Shown one piece after another: positions 1 to 9,200 of a DNA stretch of 10,587 nucleotides. The notes beneath the pieces are model-generated. The model was not told where the DNA came from, did no database searches, and saw only the letters and a list, made by a program, of their open reading frames with translations. The position numbers were made by a program, and so were the translations under genes. Each line of letters begins with the position of its first letter. Positions within the stretch are counted from its first letter, which is position 1. Source of the DNA: Deltaproteobacteria bacterium (GTDB taxonomy: Bacteria > Desulfobacterota > Desulfobulbia > Desulfobulbales > VMSU01); assembly GCA_021789795.1 (NCBI GenBank), contig JAJYJA010000075.1:1-10587 (forward strand), given 5' to 3'.

Positions 1-153
1 TGATGGCGTCGCAAAAAGACCGATCTACTGCGGTGCGTGGCGGTTTGGCTCGTTCGGCATACCATCTGTATGGCCTCACTCGCCAAACACACCCCGCGCC
101 TTGTATATCGGCCCTTTTGCTTAGCCATCGGCTACCTTTTTGCGAGATCATCA
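1..153. repeat. Long imperfect palindrome, probable dispersed intergenic repeat (REP/MITE-like)
   Basis: The segment 2-129 folds back on itself around base 65. The apex is CATAC (58-62) with GTATG (68-72); further out GTTTGGC (43-49) pairs with GCCAAAC (82-88); the outer ends GATGGC (2-7) and GCCATC (124-129) pair, with imperfect matches between (for example GCAAAA with TTTTGC and CCGAT with ATCGG). A second, degenerate copy of the right arm (CTTTTTGCGA then ATCA) lies at about 136-153. No credible protein is encoded. The design (about 130 bp, nested inverted repeat, intergenic, upstream of a housekeeping operon) fits a non-autonomous mobile repeat or REP-type element. The family is not identified, and the element may continue left of the window. 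Confidence 0.55.
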
Positions 154-324
154 AGCTGGATAGTTACAAAAAAAAATCGTCCTCCCCTTGCTTTTGAGAA
201 AAGCGGTCATATTATTACGCCATCTTAAAGAACCGGGCCGGAGGCGGCAGGCCGCGTCCTTGCGGGCCTTAGGTTTTCTCGGGCAAACATTCCAAACAAG
301 AACAAGCAAACGTGGAGGTAATGC
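154..324 (+). promoter_or_regulatory. groESL upstream/leader region with a possible sigma-70-like promoter and a leader hairpin
   Basis: This is the control region of the chaperonin operon. It is AT-richer than its surroundings and has an A9 run at 168-176. The best promoter guess is TTGCTT (188-193), a 16-base spacer, then TATTAT (210-215), a 5/6 match to the -10 consensus but only 3/6 at -35. Downstream, AGGCCGC (249-255) and GCGGGCCT (262-269) form a hairpin with one bulged G and a 6-base loop in the predicted 5' UTR. The ribosome binding site GGAGG (314-318) lies 6 bases before the groES ATG. No CIRCE element (TTAGCACTC-N9-GAGTGCTAA) is present, so HrcA control is not indicated here. A sigma-32-like pair (TTGAGA 194-199, CGCCAT 218-223) has an 18-base gap, which is too wide to be convincing. 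Confidence 0.35.
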
Positions 325-612
325 ATGAAGATTCGTCCGTTGAACGACCGCATTTTGGTGAAGAGACTGGAGCAGGAGGAAAAGACCGCCGGCGGGATCA
401 TTATCCCGGACAGCGCCAAGGAGAAGCCCGCCGAGGGCAAGGTCATCGCCGTGGGCAACGGCAAGTTGAACGATAACGGCCAGCGGGTGGCCCCGGAGGT
501 CAAGGCCGGCGACCGGGTGCTGTTCAGCAAGTACGGCGGCACCGAGGTCAAGCTCGATGGCGAGGACTTCCTGATCATGCGCGAGGACGACATCCTGGGG
601 ATCGTCGAGTAA
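325..612 (+). CDS. groES: Co-chaperonin GroES (10 kDa, Hsp10)
   Basis: This 95-residue protein has the standard GroES length. It forms the heptameric lid that caps GroEL in the cytosol and closes the folding chamber during the ATP cycle. The N-terminus MKIRPLNDRILVKR and the C-terminal ILGIVE are typical. The mobile loop that docks on GroEL spans about residues 17-33 and contains the hydrophobic GIIIPDSA segment (24-31). The roof-loop region and the VLFSKYGGTEVKLDGEDF strand (66-83) are also conserved. The ATG at 325 is chosen over an out-of-frame ATG at 321 because the family N-terminus starts there and GGAGG (314-318) is ideally spaced. groEL follows after 66 bases with no terminator between, so the two form one operon. 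Identification is secure. Confidence 0.98.
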   Translation: MKIRPLNDRILVKRLEQEEKTAGGIIIPDSAKEKPAEGKVIAVGNGKLNDNGQRVAPEVKAGDRVLFSKYGGTEVKLDGEDFLIMREDDILGIVE

Positions 613-678
613 CCCTCACCCCGAAAAGAGTCAATCAACCTTCATATCGACTGAAATTTTGTTTAAGGAGAATAGAAA

Positions 679-2334
<1,656 letters not shown>

Positions 2335-2362
2335 ATAGCGCCTTCAGTTGACGCCCCACCCC

Positions 2363-2400
2363 AAGGCAGGGGGCCCGTCCGGGCTGCCCTGCCTTTTTTT
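2363..2400 (+). terminator. Intrinsic terminator of groESL
   Basis: A stem of AAGGCAGGG (2363-2371) with CCCTGCCTT (2387-2395) is continued by inner GCCCG/CGGGC pairing and is followed by a T7 run ending at 2400. It lies 28 bases after the groEL stop codon. The basal stem AAGGCAG/CTGCCTT recurs in two other terminators in this window. Confidence 0.9.
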
Positions 2401-2552
2401 GCTGGCCGGTTTGGCTGGCGAGAGGGGGAAAAGCCCCTGTGGTCGGTAAAAATACGCAGTTGGGGGCCATTTCGCCCCGAGACCACGACGGTGGCCAGAT
2501 GGCCTGGGGCTATCTGTCTGATTTTGCGTAAATCTGTCCGCCTTGCCTTGAG
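2401..2552. promoter_or_regulatory. Region upstream of the sigma-54 promoter with inverted repeats, candidate activator-binding sites
   Basis: No gene is supported here. The stretch holds several inverted repeats: AGGGG (2423-2427) with CCCCT (2434-2438), GTGGTC (2439-2444) with GACCAC (2481-2486) enclosing GGGGC (2463-2467) with GCCCC (2474-2478), and the palindrome GGCCA-GA-TGGCC (2493-2504). They lie about 60-140 bases upstream of the -12 element, where enhancer-binding proteins of sigma-54 promoters usually bind. Which of them, if any, is an activator site cannot be decided from one sequence. Confidence 0.35.
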
Positions 2553-2568
2553 TGGCACGATGGTTGCT
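2553..2568 (+). promoter_or_regulatory. Sigma-54 (RpoN) promoter, -24/-12 type
   Basis: The sequence TGGCACGATGGTTGCT matches the established sigma-54 consensus TGGCACG-N4-TTGCW at every specified base. The invariant GG (2554-2555) and GC (2566-2567) are exactly 10 bases apart. The start of transcription is predicted at about 2578. Such promoters need an ATP-dependent enhancer-binding activator, typically under nitrogen, envelope-stress or two-component control. Downstream lie a small RNA-like unit ending at about 2663 and then the glycogen synthase gene. Confidence 0.85.
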
Positions 2569-2577
2569 TTGCTAAAG

Positions 2578-2663
2578 ATTAAATTGCACAGAAACCTCCT
2601 TTCTGTCTTTTTACTCTCCTCCTTGGAAAGGCAGGACCGGAATTCCGGTCCTGCCTTTTTTTT
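2578..2663 (+). ncRNA. Candidate sigma-54-dependent small RNA with CCUCC loop and strong terminator
   Basis: The predicted transcript of about 86 nt runs from the sigma-54 start (about 2578) to the end of a T8 tract. It has three parts. First is a perfect 7-bp hairpin, ACAGAAA (2588-2594) with TTTCTGT (2600-2606), that displays CCTCC (2595-2599) in its 5-base loop. Second is a C/T-rich unpaired linker containing CTCCTCCTT (2616-2624). Third is a very strong intrinsic terminator (2627-2663). No start codon with a ribosome binding site lies inside. The pyrimidine-rich motifs complement Shine-Dalgarno sequences, as in known trans-acting small RNAs that block ribosome binding. This identity is inferred from layout. 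The main alternative is an attenuated leader of the glycogen synthase gene, which begins 83 bases after the T tract. Confidence 0.6.
2627..2663 (+). terminator. Perfect 14-bp stem intrinsic terminator
   Basis: AAAGGCAGGACCGG (2627-2640) pairs completely with its reverse complement (2645-2658) across an AATT loop, followed by T8 (2656-2663). It is the strongest terminator in the window, yet no protein gene ends just before it. That supports a short non-coding transcript starting at the sigma-54 promoter. Confidence 0.92.
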
Positions 2664-2746
2664 ATCCCCTGGCCTTGCCGTTCTCCCGCCCGTCCGGGAT
2701 GTCGTCCGGACTTCCCCTACCGTCATGCCCACGAGGAGTTTCGCCC

Positions 2747-4345
2747 ATGCCCTCTGACCCTGCTGCTATCGGTTCCATCGTTGTCATTACCCGTGAATAC
2801 GGCACCCTGGCCGGGGCCGGTGGGGTAAAGGACGTGGCCCGGCAACTGGCCCTGGCCCTGGCCGGGAGCGGCCGCCGGGTGCTGGTCATCCTGCCTCGTT
2901 ACGGCTTCATGGAGCCTCGCGACTTAGGCTTTGCCCCCGCCGCCGGTTTGACCTTCGAGCTTGACCTGTCCTATCCCCAGGAGGAGCGGCGGGAGTCGGT
3001 CTCGGTCTGGCGCCGGACCGAGGGCGGGGTGGAGGTCTATCTGCTCGAAAGCCCCCGTTTTGCCGAGAAGCTTGGCGTTTACACCTACACCGCCCAGGAG
3101 GAACGGCGCAACCCGGATCATCGCCAGGGTCGCGGTCATTACGACTACTTCGCCATGAACGTCCTCCTGCAGAAGGCGGCCCTCTGCCTGCTGATCTCTA
3201 TCAGCGAACGGCCAGCCGTCATCCACTGCCACGACGGCCACGCCGCCCTCACCCCGGCCCTGATCCGGGAAGTGGACGGCTTCCGCCACTACTTCCGGGA
3301 CAGCGGCTGCCTGGTCACCATCCACAACGCCGGGCTGGGTTATCACCAGGAGGTCGCCGACCTGCCCTTCGCCCAGCGGATCACCGGCCTGCCGCTTAGG
3401 GTGATTGCTGGCCACCTCTTAAACGGCGCCTTCGACCCCTTCCTGGCCGCCGCCTCTTACGCCGCCTTGAACACGGTGAGCGAGAATTACGCCCGGGAAC
3501 TGCGGGAGACGGATGCCGACGCCCTGACCGGCTGGCTGGGCCATGCCTTAAAAAAGCGCGGGGTTATCCTGCAAGGGATCACCAACGGCATCGACCCGGC
3601 GGACTTTGATCTTACCAACTATCAGGCCCTGGGATTACCGGCGGGCTTCACCCCCGGCCAGCCGCCCCCCGCCGGCCAACGGGCGGGAAAGGAGGTCTGC
3701 CGGGAGGAGTTGGGCCTGGCCATCGCCCAGCGGCGGCTGGCCGGCATCCGTCAAGACGGCGGCCTCGATTTCCGGCCCGGCCAGCCCCTGTTCACCTTCA
3801 TCGGCCGGCTCTCCACCCAGAAGGGGGTGGACAAAATGATCGAGGCCCTCAAATACTTGTTGCCTATCGACCGCGATTTCCAGATACTGATTATGGGCTC
3901 CGGCCAGCCGGAAATCGAGGAGGCCCTGATCGCCATGAGCCGCGATCCCCGGCATCATGGCCGTCTCTGCCTGCTTAGGGGCTTTGATCCCCAGTTGGCC
4001 AACTGGGTGTACGCGGCGGGCGACTTCTTCCTCATTCCCTCCCGCTACGAGCCTTGCGGGCTTACCGATTTCATCGCCCAGCTCTTCGCCAACCTGCCGG
4101 TCGTCCATCATGTCGGCGGCCTGGTCAAGGTGGTGGACGGGGAGACGGGGTTCGCCTTCCACGAGTTCAGTGGCCTGGCCCTGGCCGAGGCCATGCGGCG
4201 GGCCATGCGCCTCTACCGGGGCTCCCCGCCCGAGCTCCTGGCCATGCAGCGGGCGGCGGTGGGCCTGATTCGCGAGCGCTACACCTGGGACAAGGTGCGG
4301 GAGCGGTATCTGGAACTTTACGCCGTCGCCCGGGAGGCCATTTAG
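2747..4345 (+). CDS. glgA: Glycogen/starch synthase (ADP-glucose type, GT5 family)
   Basis: This 532-residue cytosolic enzyme is predicted to extend alpha-1,4-glucan chains using ADP-glucose (or another sugar nucleotide). It shows the two-domain GT-B layout. The N-terminal domain has HCHDGHAA (160-167) and TIHN (191-194), then NTVSENYARE (242-251) and ITNGID (278-283). The C-terminal domain has FIGRLSTQKG (351-360) with the phosphate-binding Arg354 and Lys359, and PSRYEPCGLTDF (431-442) with catalytic Glu435, then the glycine-rich HHVGGL (454-459). The N-terminal KxGGL signature is altered to AGAGGVKDV (22-30), with Gly where the family Lys sits. The ATG at 2747 is chosen because GAGGAG (2733-2738) is 8 bases upstream; the frame stays open to 2675 but that part resembles nothing. 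A weak hairpin terminator follows. Family is certain; donor specificity is less so. Confidence 0.93.
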   Translation: MPSDPAAIGSIVVITREYGTLAGAGGVKDVARQLALALAGSGRRVLVILPRYGFMEPRDLGFAPAAGLTFELDLSYPQEERRESVSVWRRTEGGVEVYLLESPRFAEKLGVYTYTAQEERRNPDHRQGRGHYDYFAMNVLLQKAALCLLISISERPAVIHCHDGHAALTPALIREVDGFRHYFRDSGCLVTIHNAGLGYHQEVADLPFAQRITGLPLRVIAGHLLNGAFDPFLAAASYAALNTVSENYARELRETDADALTGWLGHALKKRGVILQGITNGIDPADFDLTNYQALGLPAGFTPGQPPPAGQRAGKEVCREELGLAIAQRRLAGIRQDGGLDFRPGQPLFTFIGRLSTQKGVDKMIEALKYLLPIDRDFQILIMGSGQPEIEEALIAMSRDPRHHGRLCLLRGFDPQLANWVYAAGDFFLIPSRYEPCGLTDFIAQLFANLPVVHHVGGLVKVVDGETGFAFHEFSGLALAEAMRRAMRLYRGSPPELLAMQRAAVGLIRERYTWDKVRERYLELYAVAREAI

Positions 4346-4351
4346 GCCTGC

Positions 4352-4368
4352 CGCCGCCCCGGCGTTTT
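4352..4368 (+). terminator. Short GC-rich hairpin with T4, weak terminator candidate
   Basis: CGCCG (4352-4356) pairs with CGGCG (4360-4364) across a CCC loop and is followed directly by TTTT. It lies just after the glycogen synthase stop codon. The stem and T run are short, so read-through into the next gene is likely. Confidence 0.4.
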
Positions 4369-4402
4369 GGGGCAATTCACTAAAGGTAAAGGGGGAAACG
4401 TC

Positions 4403-5407
<1,005 letters not shown>

Positions 5408-5423
5408 GCCGGAGCTAGCCGGC
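5408..5423 (+). other. Hairpin directly after the gap stop codon
   Basis: GCCGG (5408-5412) pairs with CCGGC (5419-5423) across a 6-base loop immediately after the stop codon. There is no T tract, so it is not a standard intrinsic terminator. It could protect the mRNA 3' end or act as a weak pause. Confidence 0.3.
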
Positions 5424-5470
5424 GACGCCAGGGCCATAAGCAATATCAAATCTCTCCCGAGGGAAATAAA

Positions 5471-6154
5471 ATGAAGAAAATAATTGTGTTGGCAACCGGT
5501 TTGGCTTTACTCTGTGGCGGCTGCGTGCCGCAGACTAATACCCAAAAAGGCGGCGTGTACGGAGCGACCGGCGGAGCGGCGGTGGGGGCCGGCATCGGAC
5601 AGTTGGCCGGGCGCAGCACCCAGGCCACCCTGATCGGGGCGGCCATCGGCGCGGCGCTAGGGGGCGCGGGCGGCGCCACCTACGGCCACATGATGGACAA
5701 ACAGGAACAGGATATGCGGCAGGCGGTGGGCCAGTCAGGATCGGCAACCGTGCAACGCCAGGGCGATCTCCTTTCGGTCAGCTTGAAGGGCGACGTTTCC
5801 TTTGACACCAACTCGGCTACCGTTCGTCCGGCGCTTTACTCAGAGATCGACCGGATCGCCAAGGTGCTGCAAGATTATCCGAACACGGTGATTATGATCG
5901 AGGGTCACACCGATTCACGGGGCTCGGACGCCCTAAACATGGAGCTGTCCCGGCGCCGGGCCGAGGCGGTAAAGTCCCTGTTTGTCCAGCGAGGTATCGA
6001 TCCCCGCCGGTTGGAGGTAGTCGCATACGGAGCCTCTCGGCCCATCGCCAGCAACGACACGGATTCGGGCCGGCAAATGAACCGTCGGGTGGAAATCAAG
6101 ATCGCCCCCAACACCCAACAACAACAGCCAACCGACACCGGAGCCAGGCAATAA
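5471..6154 (+). CDS. OmpA-family peptidoglycan-binding lipoprotein with glycine zipper
   Basis: This 227-residue envelope protein has three parts. Residues 1-18 form a lipoprotein-type signal peptide (MKKIIVLATG, hydrophobic core, LLCGGC) with Cys18 the probable lipidated residue; Val19 at +2 does not signal inner-membrane retention, so the outer membrane is likely. Residues 27-72 are a glycine-zipper segment (GxxxG-like, alternating Gly/Ala), a possible membrane-inserting helical hairpin. Residues about 105-212 are an OmpA C-terminal domain with FD (111-112), GHTD (145-148) and LSRRRA (159-164). Asp148 and Arg163 are spaced like the diaminopimelate-binding Asp271/Arg286 pair of OmpA, so cell-wall anchoring should be retained. 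The tail is Gln-rich. GAGGGA precedes the ATG by about 6 bases. It resembles the YiaD/Pal-like class; it is not clearly Pal, since it lacks any visible Tol-linked context. Confidence 0.88.
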   Translation: MKKIIVLATGLALLCGGCVPQTNTQKGGVYGATGGAAVGAGIGQLAGRSTQATLIGAAIGAALGGAGGATYGHMMDKQEQDMRQAVGQSGSATVQRQGDLLSVSLKGDVSFDTNSATVRPALYSEIDRIAKVLQDYPNTVIMIEGHTDSRGSDALNMELSRRRAEAVKSLFVQRGIDPRRLEVVAYGASRPIASNDTDSGRQMNRRVEIKIAPNTQQQQPTDTGARQ

Positions 6155-6220
6155 CGGATAACGTCATGCGCCTCTAATTCCGTGGCCCACACTGGCTATT
6201 AACCAAAGTCACCGGCAAGC

Positions 6221-6263
6221 AAGGCAGAAGGATGGCCGTCATCCTTCTGCCTTCGTCATTTTT
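6221..6263 (+). terminator. 14-bp hairpin terminator after the OmpA-family gene
   Basis: AAGGCAGAAGGATG (6221-6234) pairs perfectly with its reverse complement (6240-6253) across a 5-base loop. The T run (6259-6263) comes 5 bases after the stem, so the terminator is slightly offset from the ideal. The basal AAGGCAG/CTGCCTT is the same as in the two terminators upstream. Confidence 0.75.
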
Positions 6264-6285
6264 CCCTCCATCCCGAGATCCGCCC

Positions 6286-9200
6286 ATGCCCCAGACCGTC
6301 ACCCCCGCCATTGATTCCGACGCCCTAAAGGCCAACCTCCAGGAGACCGCCGTCGAGGAGGTGGCCGTCCCTGCCGAGCAGTTGGTGCTGAGCGAGCTGG
6401 TCAATGATTACAAAGGGATACATCAGGCAATCGGCGAGTTGCTGGTCGAGATCAACCACCCCTTCCGCAACTGGAGCCTGGCGCTGCCTAAGCTTAGGGC
6501 CTTCATCCTGCGGCACGCCATGCTGTACGCCCGTAAGGCGCAAGGGCCTGAGGCCCTGGGCCAGATCGTGGCCATTCACCTGGCCGCCATCGGCCAGGCC
6601 TGGGACAACTTAAGGATCAAGAAGCTAGCCGCCCCGCAGGCCCTGAGCCAGCCGGCCAGCGGCCTGGCCACCCCCGGCGGCTCGGCCAAGAACTGGGACG
6701 GCATCCTCTCCCTGGCGGTGGAGTCGCTCCTGGCCTACCTGGAAAAACTCATCGCCGAGCTGGACGGCGAGGCCCTCATCCGGCATCAGGAGGCTATAAA
6801 CCGGGCGCTGACGGAGATCGAGGCCCTGGACGAGCACGTCCTGACCGTCATGAGTCAGGGCTATCACCCGCTCCGCAAGATCGCCCGAGCCATCCTGGCC
6901 ACCGGTCAGCCGGCGGGCTTCGACCTCGGGCCGTTCGCCGCCCTCTACCAGCGGCTGCTCATCACCGACTACCGTTACTGGCTGGGCGAGGAAGACCCCC
7001 TGCCCTGGTTCACCAAGGCCTGCGGCCATAACGACGGCGAGTGGGACGTGGCGGGGCTGTTTGACCGTATCTCCCATCAGGCCATGCGGGACAACCTGCA
7101 GGCGGCGGACGAGGCCAGCGGCCTGCCGCCTGCCGAGCGGCTGACGGCCCTGCTCGAACTGCCCACCCATCTGGAGATCGTAAGGAATTACAAGGAGATT
7201 CCGGCCAAGCTGCTGGCCGTTCCCTTTCCCAACGCCACCTATCCCGGCGGCCAGCGGCAGTCGGCCCAGCCGGAAAGCGACGGCGAGACGGCGGTGGATC
7301 GCTTCGCCGAAAACCGCAAGCTCCTCTTCCTGTTTAAGATCATGGACACCTCGGGACTCTTCCTGGTTCACGAGGAGACCCTGCGGGAGATCAACCGCTC
7401 CCTGGTGCTCTTGATCCACGAGCAGTCGTTCGAGGAGATCGAGAAGTTTCTGCTCACCACCTTCCAGCTCTTGAAGGCCAACGTCAACAAGTTCCCCCAC
7501 ACCTCGCTGCAGTGCATCCAGGTCTTGGGCACCGAAATTTTCAAAAAGGGCAGCGGCGGGCTGGTGGAGAGCTTTCTCTGGGAGGTGGTGCGCTTCGGCT
7601 TCCAGTATGCCAACGTCACCGGGGTGGATCAGGACTGGCAACCGATCGCCAACCCCGCCCACCTGGTCAACATCCGGGTCTGGCTGTCGCTCATCATGCA
7701 GGAGCCCAAGTGGTGCTCGACCCTGTTCTCGGCCCTGATCATCAACCTGCACCTCTCCGGCACCTGCATCAAGGACACCGACCTCTTCCAGCGCGACATC
7801 AGCGAGCTCTTGAACCACCCCATCGCCCCCATCTACAACCTGGCCAAGCAGTTTGCCAAGCTTTTGCCGGTATTTTTTAACGAGATAGGCGCGGAAGGCG
7901 AGCTGCGCGAGGTATCGACCGAACTGGACGAGACCCACCGCCGCCAGGACACCCTGATCCACTTCCTGCGCAAGCAGAGCCACGTCGAGTCGAGCAACCT
8001 GATCGTCAACTTTATCCGGGCCATCTTCAGCTTCTGGCGCACCCGGGACAAACGGGTACTGGAGCAGTTCCTGCCCCCGGAGGCCCTGTACGGCATCCGG
8101 GAGAGCGGCCCCTTCCTCGACGACCTGAACGTGCTGATGAAGCGGGTCTTCGAGTTGCCGGACATCAAGCGGGTGGAGGACCTGCTCACCTGGGAGGCGA
8201 AGACCAGGGACAACTTCCTCGCCCAGCAGTCCGACCTGGACCCGGTGGAGGTGCGGCGTTTTTCCCTCCTGGTGCACATGTACACCCTGCTCTACGAGAA
8301 GTACAACCTGGGGCTGCAAGACCTGCGTCAGCAGTTGGAGATCGCCGCCAATGCCGGTTTCCCGGAGATCGACACCTTGATGGACGACCTTGCCAAAAGC
8401 GGGGACAACACCTGCGAGTGCCTGGACGCCATCCTCACCCGTCTGGAGTGGCTGCAAACCATCATCCTCAGCCCCGAGACCTTCGAGGCCAAGGAGGACA
8501 TCTACTACAAACGCCACATCGCGGTGGACATCCCCTCGGTCTATGGCCGCTACCGGGAGAAGAAATTCGACGCCCTGGGCCTCACCTTCCGGCTGGAGAA
8601 CCTGGCCAACCTCTACCTCGAAAGGCTGCCCGAGATGGTGAACACCGCCTTCATCACCGAGGCCACCTTCATCCGCATCCTGGCCTGCCTGAAGCTGTAT
8701 CTGCGGGCCTTGAGAATCGACGGCATCACCTCCCGCCACCTGGAGACCTACCTCTCGCTGCTCGCAAGCTCGGTGGAACAGAAGCGCTTCTCGTTCACCC
8801 AGTACCTGGACATCTTCCGGGGCCTGTCCGAGGGGGTCAAGGACATCATCTACGCCTACTACACCAACGTCCACCAGAACAACCTGGCCATCATCGCCCC
8901 CCAGATCGGCGGCTGCAACCTCCTGCCCCGTTACCGCAACCTGTGGCAGGACGACGACTTAAGCGGCTCGGTGCACCGCCTAAACGAATCCTTCTTAAGG
9001 GACCTCATATCCGGCACCTTCGGTCTCCAGCACTTAGACAACTTCATCACCCGCATCTATCAGACCCTGGAGAGCCAGAAGGAGGTGCTGAGCGAGAGTA
9101 ACCTCGATCTCCTCATGACCTACAACCCGGAGAACGTAATCAGTTTCCTGCATCGCTTAAACCCCAAGACCCACAACCTGATCATGCTGGGCAACAAGGG

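Noticed and set aside
194..223. Sigma-32 heat-shock promoter (TTGAGA / CGCCAT)
   Set aside because: The 18-base gap is wider than the accepted spacing and both boxes are imperfect.
2675..2746. Upstream in-frame extension of glycogen synthase
   Set aside because: The added 24 residues do not resemble the family N-terminus, and the GAGGAG site is ideally placed for the ATG at 2747.
2491..2757. Possible small ORF of 88 codons across the sigma-54 promoter and terminator
   Set aside because: It has no ribosome binding site, reads straight through the perfect terminator hairpin and overlaps the glgA start. The RNA features explain the region better.
4367..4402. TTG start for GAPDH 12 codons upstream
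   Set aside because: The family N-terminus begins at the ATG at 4403, which has its own ribosome binding site. The TTG overlaps the hairpin/T4 element.
6625..8874. Antisense open frame of about 750 codons opposite the PPDK-like gene
   Set aside because: Gln/Leu/Val/Asp-rich shadow composition without motifs. The + strand frame continues into clear PPDK motifs, so it is the coding one.
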